From positions 19,754 through 83,753 of IMG/VR virus record IMGVR_UViG_3300035703_000053: a DNA stretch of 64,000 nt; one strand, 5' to 3'. The DNA is from a virus. The notes beneath the pieces were generated by a model, which searched no databases, was not told where the DNA came from, and saw nothing but the letters and a program-made list of their open reading frames with translations. Both the position numbers and the translations under genes were made by a program. The number at the start of each line of letters is the position of its first letter. Position 1 is the stretch's first letter. Below are positions 24,168 to 33,700 of this stretch, piece after piece.

Positions 24168-24785
24168 CTACTCTTCTAACTGCATTCGAGACCAAACGCT
24201 CATTGAAGCTTCTTCCAAGGGACCTTCGTAGGGGTCATCTTTGAAAATCATAAGCAACTCACGGATGGCACGATCAGCACCAGCCATCAGCAAGCCCTTG
24301 CGATCTTTAGTAGATGTAAATTGCTCAACCTGTGCAATAGTCCCTCGTAACTCTTTTTGTAGTGCTGCGATACGTGCAACACCTGCATCTCGTTTTACGA
24401 TTTTGTTTTCAATGTCTTCCCGAAGTTTTCGCATATCTTCCAGCATCTCCTCAATTTCCCCCAGTAGGGTTTTGCGGTGATCTGGTTTTCTATAGTTTTG
24501 TTTGATCCAAAGGTCGCACGCTGTGATACTACCGGTGTAACCAAGGAACCTAGCGTAAAGATAAATTTCTACAACCGAATAATTGTCTTCGGCAAAATAG
24601 CAGAAAGTTTCTTGTTCTGCTGCATCTAAATTATCGACCCAGTGCTCAAAGAGCTCAATATCGATAAGCTCGTTGGGCCTGATTGTAGTCTCGCTCTTCG
24701 TCTCTTTGTCTGTACTGCTGTTGCTGCTCGGCAGAGGTGCGGGACTCTTCTGCACCTTTACCGATGGTTTCTCGCTCTTGTTCAC
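24168..24785 (-). CDS. Candidate terminase small subunit, 205 aa
   Basis: After a disordered N-terminus, residues 38-100 are helical (LIDIELFEHWVDNLDAAEQE, VVEIYLYARFLGYTG) and could form a DNA-binding fold; residues 105-180 are a long charged coiled-coil-like helix. These features and position two genes before the large subunit fit a small terminase subunit, but no family signature was seen. The first 44 codons overlap the upstream 82-aa frame; there is no other ATG before the helical part. Confidence 0.45.
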   Translation of the reverse strand: MNKSEKPSVKVQKSPAPLPSSNSSTDKETKSETTIRPNELIDIELFEHWVDNLDAAEQETFCYFAEDNYSVVEIYLYARFLGYTGSITACDLWIKQNYRKPDHRKTLLGEIEEMLEDMRKLREDIENKIVKRDAGVARIAALQKELRGTIAQVEQFTSTKDRKGLLMAGADRAIRELLMIFKDDPYEGPLEEASMSVWSRMQLEE

Positions 24786-24903
24786 CAGCAGTCTCCATTT
24801 TTTTCTTAGAGAATTCGTAAGCCACGCCAGCAGCCTGACGATATTTGTCTAGATCAAACCAATCATCAACATCGGTTTGCCCTGCGGGAACGGTGCTAGC
24901 CAT
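24655..24903 (-). CDS. Hypothetical protein, 82 aa
   Basis: Not recognised. It starts MASTVPAGQTDVDDWFDLDKY, then becomes highly charged and Gln/Glu/Arg-rich, as a single soluble helix (SAEQQQQYRQRDEERDY). It overlaps the next gene by 131 bases in a different frame, and both frames look natural, so one stretch may be coding twice. Confidence 0.5.
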   Translation of the reverse strand: MASTVPAGQTDVDDWFDLDKYRQAAGVAYEFSKKKMETAGEQERETIGKGAEESRTSAEQQQQYRQRDEERDYNQAQRAYRY

Positions 24904-24949
24904 GGCTTGTAAATCTTACAAAAAGTAAAAATTTTAACTATGCAAAAAT

Positions 24950-25096
24950 TTAAACATAATTAATGGGTTTGTTTTCCAGGGAACTTTGGCGCTGTTGTTC
25001 GTTTTTGGAACTAGTAAGTCGCTGGAGCAACTGTTCAAACTTATTGATATCAAAGGAATCGTTTCCTTCAGGCTGTGAGGCAGAAGTAGATAGCAT
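24950..25096 (-). CDS. Small protein, 48 aa, paralogous to the next gene's C-terminus
   Basis: A complete frame starts MLSTSASQPEGNDSFDINKF and continues EQLLQRLTSSKNEQQRQSS. The segment F-D-I-x-x-F-x-x-L-L-Q-R-L-x-x-S-K followed by QQRQ is repeated in the gene just upstream (25102-25398), where the counterpart reads FDIDRFDTLLQRLEGSKGRQ. It starts five bases after that gene ends. The shared motif may be a docking helix for a common partner. Confidence 0.55.
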   Translation of the reverse strand: MLSTSASQPEGNDSFDINKFEQLLQRLTSSKNEQQRQSSLENKPINYV

Positions 25097-25101
25097 GGTT
25101 A

Positions 25102-25398
25102 TTAGAAATTACTCATCATAGAAGCAAGGCCTTGGGCAAAAATGTCACGACGGCCTTCAACGGATTTTTGACGCTGTTGGCGACCCTTGGAGCCTTCCAA
25201 GCGTTGAAGAAGCGTATCAAACCGATCAATATCAAAGTCATCAGCACCAAACTGCTTTTCTGCAGCTTGCTCTTTTAACGCATTGCGCTTAGCTTCATTG
25301 ATTTCACCACGCTTGAATGCGTCTTCAATAGCACTTACTTTACCTGCATAGACATTGTAATCCTCTCCTTTGCCAGTTTCCCACCAATTGCGAGCCAT
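25102..25398 (-). CDS. Hypothetical protein with a repeated C-terminal motif, 98 aa
   Basis: The ATG at 25398 (MARNWWETGKGEDYNVYAGK) is preferred to the one at 25410. The protein is charged and helical; its last 40 residues share the F-D-I-x-R-F-x-x-L-L-Q-R-L pattern with the 48-aa gene that follows. Not recognised otherwise. It belongs to the run of minus-strand virion-block genes between terminase and the Ala-rich proteins. Confidence 0.55.
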   Translation of the reverse strand: MARNWWETGKGEDYNVYAGKVSAIEDAFKRGEINEAKRNALKEQAAEKQFGADDFDIDRFDTLLQRLEGSKGRQQRQKSVEGRRDIFAQGLASMMSNF

Positions 25399-25450
25399 GT
25401 TGATAACCAATTAAGTGAACTTCTTGTTTATTATAGCAAATGTACCAATA

Positions 25451-26344
25451 TCAAGAAAAATTAAACGAACCAATAAGAGCCTTGTACATATCACCGCTTG
25501 AGGAAATACGCTGAACTTCTTTAGCACCTTGATTCCTAAGGTCTTGTACCTCTTTATCAATAGCACCTTGTAAACCAGTCAAACCAGCACTATATAAGTA
25601 CTGCCTGGTATCACGGATGTTTTGAGTTTGCTCTTCAATTTCAGCAGGTGTACCAGTAAAGCTGTCACCAATTTGCGGAAGTTCGACACCAGCCCTGGAC
25701 GCAATCTCGCCTTTATAAGTAGGAAGAAGATTTTGGGAAAATTTAAACGCACGCTTGCCGGTTCTCTCTCCGGCTTGATCGGTCGTTTGTTGTCCATACA
25801 TTGTGTCGTAATAGTTGTCGAGATAACTTTTATTGAATTTTTTTTGAAACTCGGGACTTTTAAGGATCGAATCCCGAAGGTCATCGTTACTTTTGTAATA
25901 ACCCTGGTTAAAGCGTTCCAGGGCCTTTTGTTTTTCTTCTGCTGTTGCAGAGCGCCCCAGGTTTTCTTCGTATGCTGCTTCAATGGCCGTTGAACGCTGA
26001 CCAGGAAGCAGTTCTTTGGTATAGATGTCAGTCAGCGCTGTAATATCTTCCTCAGGAGGATTTAGACTGTATTTAGATGCATAATCACGAAGTTGTGAAG
26101 TTGCATCTTGATAGTTAAGAAGACCCTGGCGCATTTGCGATTCAATGCCGCTACGCAAACCACCGTAGGCAAGTTGTGCCGACGCTTTTCTTGCCGCTTC
26201 TTTATTTATTGCTGCTTCTTTTTCTTCCTGCGCACGCTGATCAGCAAGACTTTCTTTTTCTTGTTGATACCTCAAATATTTCTCAAAGGAGTCATCCTTT
26301 GGAATATTGGGTGGTTGATAGTTAACCGTACGACTTCCGCCCAT
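25451..26344 (-). CDS. Virion-block protein with a DUF4214-like segment, 297 aa
   Basis: Residues about 122-180 (AAYEENLGRSATAEEKQKAL and then ILKSPEFQKKFN) follow the DUF4214 pattern, a helical module common in bacterial surface proteins and some phage proteins. The N-terminus is highly charged helix (QQEKESLADQRAQEEKEAA); the C-terminus is also helical. Probably an internal or tail-associated virion protein; the DUF4214 match is weak. Confidence 0.5.
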   Translation of the reverse strand: MGGSRTVNYQPPNIPKDDSFEKYLRYQQEKESLADQRAQEEKEAAINKEAARKASAQLAYGGLRSGIESQMRQGLLNYQDATSQLRDYASKYSLNPPEEDITALTDIYTKELLPGQRSTAIEAAYEENLGRSATAEEKQKALERFNQGYYKSNDDLRDSILKSPEFQKKFNKSYLDNYYDTMYGQQTTDQAGERTGKRAFKFSQNLLPTYKGEIASRAGVELPQIGDSFTGTPAEIEEQTQNIRDTRQYLYSAGLTGLQGAIDKEVQDLRNQGAKEVQRISSSGDMYKALIGSFNFS

Positions 26345-26356
26345 TTTTACCTCCTG

Positions 26357-26851
26357 TTAGACAACCATAGAACTAACATTTGTTGGAGCTTTAGGCCCAA
26401 ACATTGCAGCCATGCCGCCTTCAATTTGTGCCTGGTTGCGCTTCATATTAAGCAGGTTTTCAAACCTTTGAGCAGCTTGTGCCTCAGGACTGATTTTGGC
26501 AAAACGCGAACGACGCGCTCCTTCTGTAATGCCTGCAAGTTCTTTTTCAAACCCTGGACCTAACTCCCACTCACGCCCGCGTTGCTGTCGACCAAATTCA
26601 AGGTCAGCAGCTGTTTGGCCAAAGACTCGTGCGCCGAGGTTTTCACCGAGTTGAGCATACATGCCCTCTCGGTTAAGCATTGCACTTGTTTCAAGTGCGG
26701 AGTTTTGTGCCCGGAGTTGTGCCTCCAGACCGGAGCGCATAATATCTTGCTGGCGCTGCTGGCTAGCAATCTGAAATGGCAAGCCAACTAGGCCAATACC
26801 TGCTGAAACCAGCGGACCACCAGCTCCTGACCAAAATCCCGATGCCGCCAT
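26357..26851 (-). CDS. Ala/Gln-rich helical virion-block protein, 164 aa
   Basis: Not recognised. It has an N-terminal Gly/Val hydrophobic segment (GAGGPLVSAGIGLVGLPFQI), then long Gln/Arg/Glu-rich helices. The design, a short membrane-philic start followed by helices, is shared with neighbours at 12186, 27441 and 28351, and suggests internal proteins ejected with the DNA. It is 13 bases upstream of the 297-aa gene, in the same direction. Confidence 0.5.
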   Translation of the reverse strand: MAASGFWSGAGGPLVSAGIGLVGLPFQIASQQRQQDIMRSGLEAQLRAQNSALETSAMLNREGMYAQLGENLGARVFGQTAADLEFGRQQRGREWELGPGFEKELAGITEGARRSRFAKISPEAQAAQRFENLLNMKRNQAQIEGGMAAMFGPKAPTNVSSMVV

Positions 26852-26898
26852 TTAATCGACCTTAATTATTTGTATTTTAATACAGGTATTCAAGACAA

Positions 26899-27444
26899 CT
26901 AACCAAAGTAACGAGAGATGGGAACTCCGTAGCTCGCGCCTTGGATTTGTTGACGAGGGAATGTGCGATACGTTTCAGACACAACACCCGGGATATCTCC
27001 GTACAACCTAGCCATTAACTCGCGTTCACCAGCACCACCAAAGGCTGATGCAATAGTTCCAGGGAGTTTATTAATTTGATTGTACATTGATGTGATGCCC
27101 AGACTTTCTTTACCTAGTTCCTGGGCACGTTTTGCATTTTCATATTGAATATCGGCGTTCATTTTTAAAAGTTTTTGGTAATCTTCCGGAGATGTCTTTT
27201 GAGATTCAGCAATAAGGCCGACTAGTCCAATAGCTTTTTCGTCGGGAGTTGCGTCTGCGTATCCAGGTGTATTACGGAGCTCGGCAATCTTTTCGACCAG
27301 GGTTTTGTTTTGTGTGGGTTGTGCAGAGCCAGGTGAAACAAGCTGAGGTGTATTAGCACCAAGGCCAAACATGCCTAATTTTTCTCCCGCAGACCAGCGG
27401 AAGTTATTTGGATTGAATGCTTGTTGATAATATCCCATGATCAA
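26899..27444 (-). CDS. Hypothetical virion-block protein, 181 aa
   Basis: Not recognised. It starts near ATG 27444 or 27438 (MGYYQQAFNPNNFRWSAGEK) and overlaps the end of the upstream gene by four bases, a sign of coupling. A Pro/Gln-rich start is followed by helices (KTLVEKIAELRNTPGYADAT) and an Arg-rich end. No membrane segment. Confidence 0.5.
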   Translation of the reverse strand: MIMGYYQQAFNPNNFRWSAGEKLGMFGLGANTPQLVSPGSAQPTQNKTLVEKIAELRNTPGYADATPDEKAIGLVGLIAESQKTSPEDYQKLLKMNADIQYENAKRAQELGKESLGITSMYNQINKLPGTIASAFGGAGERELMARLYGDIPGVVSETYRTFPRQQIQGASYGVPISRYFG

Positions 27445-28307
27445 CCAAAGCTAATGGACGGCGCTTGCAGGGTTGAGCCAGAGTATGGGTTGGCGCTGAT
27501 CGCAGTACGAAGAGTAGCGCCTGCTTCAGCCATGCCTTGACCAGCTAACTTAAACGAGCCGGCTTGCCGTCCCAGGGTCTGATAGGCAGCTGACTGAGTG
27601 TTAATTAAAGCTTGTTGATTGATCAGCTGTTGACGCATTGTGCGTTCAGCTAAAGGCTGAAGAGATTTCTGGAGTTGAATATAGGAATTAACTTGATCTT
27701 GCATTGCTTGGCGATCAAGCCCTAGCTGGGACTGACCAATTGCACCTTGCCGTTGAACCTCATACTCAAGGTCGCGCTGACGCTGAATACGCTCGCGGGC
27801 CGCATCTGAAACAGGAATTTCAGGCGTTAAAGGAGTTCTGGGTACAGAAATATCGGCACCACCAGCGCCTTTCTTGCCTTCTTCTGCAGCCCCAAACAAA
27901 GATGCAGTACCTGCTTGTGCAGCGGCAGGAGCAAGTAATTGCAGTGCACCACCAGCTAGCTTCATTGGCAGGCTACCTTTCATCAGTAAATTACTGAAGG
28001 GCGCCGTAATGGCTGCTGCACCAAGACCAGCGGCGGTACTAGCAATACCTGGTACAAGCCCTTGTTGCTGGAAGGTTTGCAGTGCGCCAGGGGCAAGACC
28101 AATGGCCGTGGCACCATAGCCGGCAGCGGCACGCATTCTGCCTTGCGCAGCGGGGGCATCTAAGTTCTGCAGACCTTGCTGAAGATATTCACCTGCACCT
28201 CCCATGGCTTCACCCAGACGACGCTGGTAATAGCGCGTACGTGCGCCTAATAAAGTCAGTGGATCGTCTAAAGGGTTTAGCCTAGAACTAGGAGCCTGAT
28301 CCGCCAT
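27441..28307 (-). CDS. Ala/Gly-rich virion-block protein with hydrophobic core, 288 aa
   Basis: Not recognised. Residues about 60-140 form a long Ala/Gly/Leu-rich hydrophobic region (GIASTAAGLGAAAITAPFSN), flanked by charged Gln/Arg helices. This looks like an internal virion protein that could form a membrane channel. A 43-base gap precedes it, in which TATAAA (28330s) could act as a -10, but no good -35 was found. Confidence 0.5.
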   Translation of the reverse strand: MADQAPSSRLNPLDDPLTLLGARTRYYQRRLGEAMGGAGEYLQQGLQNLDAPAAQGRMRAAAGYGATAIGLAPGALQTFQQQGLVPGIASTAAGLGAAAITAPFSNLLMKGSLPMKLAGGALQLLAPAAAQAGTASLFGAAEEGKKGAGGADISVPRTPLTPEIPVSDAARERIQRQRDLEYEVQRQGAIGQSQLGLDRQAMQDQVNSYIQLQKSLQPLAERTMRQQLINQQALINTQSAAYQTLGRQAGSFKLAGQGMAEAGATLRTAISANPYSGSTLQAPSISFG

Positions 28308-28350
28308 ATCTAACTGTATTTATATGTTTAAATTCTATCAGTATTGATAT

Positions 28351-29310
28351 TTAATACATTGGAAGTTGTGTATCATTTTGGCTAGCTGCAATAGCTTGGT
28401 TTGCAAGCACACCAGCGATTGCACCAGCTGCTCCACCTAATAAACCACCGACCGTGCCACGGACTCCTTGGCCTTTGGGATGGATTTTTGTAGGAATGTT
28501 TTCGGGAATATTAGACAGCAAGGCCATTTGTTGTGCTTGCGGGGGACGCGGTGCAGAAGCAAGTGCTGTACGTGCGCCAATTACGCCTCCAACCGCTGTC
28601 GTGACCGTAGGTATGCTGACCGGATATCCAAAGAGCCTAGCTTCGGGTACCCCTTGTAAATTCTCTGGTGTTACTTTGGCAACTCCCAAAATACCCGCTT
28701 GGTTGTATAAGAAGTCCATATAGTTTGCATAACGTTTTTTTGTGAGTGTTGGGATTTCTTCTTGTGCTTTTTCGTAAGCCAACGGACGCCCCTGTCTGCC
28801 TTGGATAAAACGTTCGAATATTTCTGTGCCCGGTTCAATTGATTGGGTTGGATCTTCTGAGTCGGGACGATTTTGTTTAAAGCCTTTTGGTCTGCCTAGC
28901 TCAGAGATATTAGTTGGATCGTATGCACCAGACAGGGCAAATGCTGGTGTAAGTATTGATGCACCGATGGCTGCTGACGTATATCTAGGAAGAGTTTTAT
29001 TTGGGTCAATAAATTTTTGCGTTGCTTTTTCGGCAATAGAAATGGGATGGTTGTAACGCCAATACACACCTCGCGTTTCATCTGCAACAATGTCACCTAA
29101 AACTCGCGATGCATACGCACCTAAAAATGCCTTAGGTGTTTCTTTAAAATTAATACCTTGAGCCTGGAGAATTTTTTGAAATTCTTTGTCTTGAATAGTG
29201 TTGACGCCGTAGGAAGGATTGACTTCCGCAGCTTGATACATGGCCCTTTTTCCGGCCCGAAAGCCGGGTATAAAGCCTTTAGTAGCTTGGCCTGGGAGCT
29301 GTGATGTCAT
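28351..29310 (-). CDS. Virion-block protein with C-terminal glycine-zipper-like segment, 319 aa
   Basis: Not recognised. Most of the protein is mixed charged/helical, with a hydrophobic patch near residue 110 (SAAIGASILTPAFALSGAYD). The C-terminus ends in VRGTVGGLLGGAAGAIAGVL, a glycine-zipper-like segment often found in proteins that insert in membranes. It overlaps the upstream gene by four bases, so they are likely translated together. Confidence 0.5.
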   Translation of the reverse strand: MTSQLPGQATKGFIPGFRAGKRAMYQAAEVNPSYGVNTIQDKEFQKILQAQGINFKETPKAFLGAYASRVLGDIVADETRGVYWRYNHPISIAEKATQKFIDPNKTLPRYTSAAIGASILTPAFALSGAYDPTNISELGRPKGFKQNRPDSEDPTQSIEPGTEIFERFIQGRQGRPLAYEKAQEEIPTLTKKRYANYMDFLYNQAGILGVAKVTPENLQGVPEARLFGYPVSIPTVTTAVGGVIGARTALASAPRPPQAQQMALLSNIPENIPTKIHPKGQGVRGTVGGLLGGAAGAIAGVLANQAIAASQNDTQLPMY

Positions 29311-29852
29311 TGCATTGACTGCAGGAGTTCCAGGGTTTCCGGTGGCAAAGTAATGCCTGGATAATGAAACTCTTGGAATTGAGTTCCAGGGGAAAGGGGT
29401 TGTGCGTTGATGAGATTATTTACGCGTTGCCGTTGAGCTACTTGTTGGTTGATTTGACGCTCTTGTGATTGTTGCGCTGGTTGCAACTGCTGTTGCTGCT
29501 GGTATAGCGCACCTTGAGTGACGTAATCAACCAAGGGCATTGACGCAAGTGAAGCAATTAAATTAACACCTGTTTCAACACTGGAAGGAGAATATGGAAT
29601 TTCACGTTTGGTGACGACGCCATCTTTTCCTTTAATTGTGGCCATACCCCCTGGCGTACCAGGAAACATCTTGCGAGTTGCACCAACCAAAGGATAGTTA
29701 AGCAAGAAGTCGCCTGCGGCATACGCAGCACCAGCAGCTGGGCCACCCGCCATGGTACCAACAGCAAAGTTCAGTGCTGCTCCAGGGAGCGCTGCTTTTG
29801 CTGCTTGTCTTGAAGTTTGGCTTGTTAGTAACCGCCCCAGCTCCTTAAGCAT
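29307..29852 (-). CDS. Ala-rich N-terminal, Gln-rich C-terminal virion-block protein, 181 aa
   Basis: Not recognised. Residues 14-60 are Ala/Gly-rich and hydrophobic (ALPGAALNFAVGTMAGGPAA), residues 118-150 are a Gln-rich low-complexity helix (ALYQQQQQLQPAQQSQERQI), and the end is hydrophobic-amphipathic. A SD-like AGGAGG occurs just before the ATG (29855-29862 on the minus strand). Probably an internal virion protein. Confidence 0.5.
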   Translation of the reverse strand: MLKELGRLLTSQTSRQAAKAALPGAALNFAVGTMAGGPAAGAAYAAGDFLLNYPLVGATRKMFPGTPGGMATIKGKDGVVTKREIPYSPSSVETGVNLIASLASMPLVDYVTQGALYQQQQQLQPAQQSQERQINQQVAQRQRVNNLINAQPLSPGTQFQEFHYPGITLPPETLELLQSMQ

Positions 29853-29881
29853 ATATCCTCCTTTGTCTCTTTATTTTAGCT

Positions 29882-30547
29882 TTAGCTATTCAATGTTTTA
29901 CCTGGGGAGGTATTTGTTTCTACACTTGTATCATCAGCAGTTGTCTCGCCAGCGCTCTCTTCTTTTTTAGCGGTATCTGATTGAACTTTAAATTGTCCTT
30001 TTCTGTCAAGCAACTGTGCAATAGACGGTTTATCTTGTACTTCATTCTCTGCACGTTTTTCCGCCATTGCCATTAAGTAGCCATTAGGATCAGGATTGCG
30101 CATCCGTGGCATAGGGTTTTTAGCTACTTTGCCAGGATTTAAAGTTGGACTAAGTTTATATGCTTCGATCCACTGGGGATTGAAATCTGGTTGGTCTTGT
30201 GGACGTTGCTGTGTGCGTGCACGACCTTCGTTAAAGTCATAATCTTCTGGGCGGTTGAATCGACCAAGACCGTCAAACAGCTCGTACTCAGGGGTTACTT
30301 TTTGATTGTCATCAAAAAAAGGAGAGTTACTTACAAAATTAAGAGTTGGGTTGAGTGTTGTTTTGCGAGTCATTGCTCGCTTGGTTAGGTCCTCAGAACT
30401 AAACCTTGACGGGTTCCAAGGGTAAGCACCAGAGCTTGGTTTAGATCTAAACAGTTCATCAAAATCTAACCGCTTAGGGATTTCTCCTTGACGATTAAAT
30501 GGGTTTCGGATGTAACGTCCAAGATCTAAGCGTGGGTCTTGAGCCAT
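29882..30547 (-). CDS. Disordered, charged virion-block protein, 221 aa
   Basis: Not recognised. The protein is hydrophilic, rich in Pro, Asn, Arg and Asp, with few long helices, and ends in a Thr/Ser/Asp tail (AGETTADDTSVETNTSPGK). The start codon shares a base with the stop of the 72-aa gene upstream (TAATG), so both are coupled. Confidence 0.5.
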   Translation of the reverse strand: MAQDPRLDLGRYIRNPFNRQGEIPKRLDFDELFRSKPSSGAYPWNPSRFSSEDLTKRAMTRKTTLNPTLNFVSNSPFFDDNQKVTPEYELFDGLGRFNRPEDYDFNEGRARTQQRPQDQPDFNPQWIEAYKLSPTLNPGKVAKNPMPRMRNPDPNGYLMAMAEKRAENEVQDKPSIAQLLDRKGQFKVQSDTAKKEESAGETTADDTSVETNTSPGKTLNS

Positions 30548-30765
30548 TAGTTTTTAGCTTTTTCTTTTTTGTTTTTATGTAAGCCTACAAGCGTTTGACG
30601 CAACCTGGCTTGTTTCACCGTTTTTTCATCATATTTATCTGGGTTAGACAAGACGTTCTCTTGTAATTGCGCGGTGGTAATACCCTTCTTTTTTGCTTTA
30701 GCAGTAAAAGCACCTTCTTGAATATCGGCACCTTGAATCCATTTTTTATCTTTTTTTTCAACCAT
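30547..30765 (-). CDS. Small Lys-rich protein, 72 aa
   Basis: The sequence KWIQGADIQEGAFTAKAKKK and NPDKYDEKTVKQARLRQTLVGL recalls a short conserved viral protein family in which W-I-Q, G-A, T-A-K-A and V-K-x-A-R-L motifs appear in the same order; I recall it from phages and giant viruses but its function is unknown. It is strongly basic and could bind nucleic acid. It lies two bases after the 1095-aa gene. Confidence 0.6.
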   Translation of the reverse strand: MVEKKDKKWIQGADIQEGAFTAKAKKKGITTAQLQENVLSNPDKYDEKTVKQARLRQTLVGLHKNKKEKAKN

Positions 30766-30767
30766 GA

Positions 30768-33700
30768 TTAACGACGCAAAGCAGAACGCATTAATTGTTG
30801 AATCATCCCTTCAGATGGCGCTTGATAAGGCCGAAGGGCATTTTGTCCCACTCCCTTGAGTTTAACACCTTGAATTGATGCGGGTCCTTCCATGCGCTCT
30901 GCTGCAGCTGAGATATAGTTGCCGATATGACGTGCAACGGCATCAGCACGTGCTTGTTCTGGTGAAATTCCCTGAGGGATGGTAGCGTTACGGCGAGCGT
31001 AACCAGCCATTTCAGTACTCATAGGGGTTTTACGTTCTGTGGGCATCGGTGCTGGCGCTTGAAGAGGAGGGCTAGAAGGGCCTTGCTGGGGAGGAGGAGT
31101 GGCCGAAGTGGGCCCAGGTTGCATGCCACGTTTGTATGCTGCTTGTGCCATCAAGCGATTACCCGCTTCTTGTAATTGAGACCCTGTTACACCATAACGT
31201 GAAATTGTTTGTGATTCAGATAAAGTTCCAACACCTGCTGGGATTGCACCCATTCCTCCTCCAAGTTGTAATCCACCCCTGGACACACGGCCACCAGGTG
31301 TGAGGTTTGCAGTTAATGCAAATTGATTAAGTTGTTCCAATTGAGAGCCGGAACGGGGTTCTAAATTAACGCGTAACTGTTGATTTGGATATTGATAGTC
31401 ACCTGTATTGACGCGAGAAGCGGGACCCATTGCTGCTGCAGCAGCTCCTGTGTACGGATTTTGAGTACGTGCAAAAGAACCGGGAGACTTAACAGGAAAA
31501 CCAACCGGAGGCGTTTCAAGATAAGGACGCGACCCAACAGAGCCTGGCTCGTTTACAGCAGGCCTTCCCGCACCAGGCTGAAGACGTTGTGGCGCCATCT
31601 CATTACGTTCAGCAAAAAATGTAAGCGGGCCTTCATATGTTTCTGTATCAACTTCTTGTGCGGAAACTCCACCCGCGCCGCTCACCTTTGTTTTACCTGG
31701 TAATGGAACCGCTTCCATGTTGATATATTCTGGGTCAACAATAGGCGTTTCACGGATTTGACCTGTTTTAAAAGTTTTGCGATTTACAAGGGGGCGACCT
31801 TGTTCGTTAACTTTTGCCGGTTTTACATAAATGTTTGTTTCTTTTAACCCAGGTTGAATGTTGTTAATAAAGTCAAAAGCTGCAGAAGATAAATATCTTT
31901 TTTCATTTTGCTGAAGAACAGGAAGTGTTATTTGTTTAGACGTTTTTAAATAGTTATCTAAACTTTGAATCAAATATGTTTGGCGTTCCAAGGCGGAACC
32001 ACCACCTTGTGCCGACCACATTTCTGCGGCATTGTTTAAGACTCCGTTTAGTTCATTCCTGTTTAAAGAAATGTCACGAAGATTGGGATCAGCGCCGACA
32101 CGACCTCGTAACGGTTGTTCGCCAGCAACTTTAGTTTTTGCTTGATTTACATACCAATTACCTTTTTCGTCTTGAATGAGACGTTCTTGGGCTGTCATGT
32201 ATTTAGTTACAGGTTGAGTTGTGATTTCAGAGGAGGGTTCGGAGGTTGCTGGTTGATAACGACCCAGCAGTTTACCTCCTGAGGTAGGGTCATAGCTTGG
32301 ATCATCAACGGTGATTGAACCTTGATAGGAACCTAAAGAACGCACTCGTCCTGTTTTTGTATCAACAATACGAATTGGTTTACCTGCAATATTGGTACGT
32401 GTTTCTTTGTTGCGTGTACCAGTGCCAGTTAAATAAGCTCTTCCGGTTTGTGGATCAAAAGTCCAACCAGCTGCCGGATCGCCTTCTAAAGTTTCACGCG
32501 CCGGAAGTACACGGTCAATTTCTCGTTCTTGGCGCATGGATCCAGGTAACGCACCACTGGACTCTGATATTTGTCCAGGAACTGTTGTTGTGCCGCTTTT
32601 TGTTCTTTCTTGGAACCCTTTAGTTAAAACAAATCCGCCAGGACCTTCTACATCTCCGTAATCAGCTGCATTTGCTTCGTAGTCTGTACCACGGCCACGA
32701 TTAAGGTTTAAATCTTCTAAGTCAGCAGTAGTATCAATTTCAAATTGACCGGTAGTTGGGTTATAAGCATATACATCACTACCAAACTCACCAACAATTC
32801 CCTCGCCTGCATTGCGTTCGGTCATGCCGCCGCCTTCGGCCATTACCTCGTAATCTAAATTCCTACCTACACGTCCACCACGAACAGCAAGCGTTGTACC
32901 AAGTAGGTCTTTAACGTTTTTAGTAGGAACAGTAGGGTCAAGTAAAGCAGCAACATCGAGTTGAGTTAATGGCTCCATAGAACCAGGGCGGTAGTCGCTA
33001 GCTGAAGCTGAGATACGATGGAAAATTTCTTCTTGCGTTAAGCCATGACTTGGACCCATTACTTGTAAAGCCCTTGCGTTTTTAGGTGCTTTACTCCTTT
33101 GAGTTGCGAGTGCCCAGGCAGCGGCCTTTTGTGCCGCAGCCTCAGCTGAAATAGCTTCGGCTTGTTGGCTAAAAGTTTTAAACCCGCTGATTTTTCTTTG
33201 TTCTGCGCCAGGGGATTGAGCAAAATTTTCAATTTGATCGGTTGGTAACCCATCTGGTAATTGAGAGGCAACTTGATTAATTGCTGTACCAGGTTCGTAG
33301 CCACTCATTTGAGAGGGCTGAGCCTCTTGCATCATTAAATGTTGTTTTTCAGCGACGTCGTCTTCAAGTGTTTCAATTTGAGACATGTCATAATCTTCAT
33401 TACGTTGAAGTTGTGTTTTAATTCGACCAGTAACTTGGTCTTCCCCGGATTCAACTGCATTTGCAAGTTGGTCACGTGTTTGGGCTAATAAGTTGTTTTG
33501 GATTTCCGTAAGATCAGCAAATGATCCAGGTTGGTTTGCACGTTTAGGTAGTTTTGTTGCTTGGCCTTGAGGAATTTCTGCTAAGGAGCCAGTAGATTCA
33601 ACGTATGCGCGTGGGCTAAAGCCTTCGGCTGGTTGCCTGGATTGAATGCGAGGAGCAGGAGGTGGGGTAGATGGCCTCACTACAGGCAGACCAGCTGATT

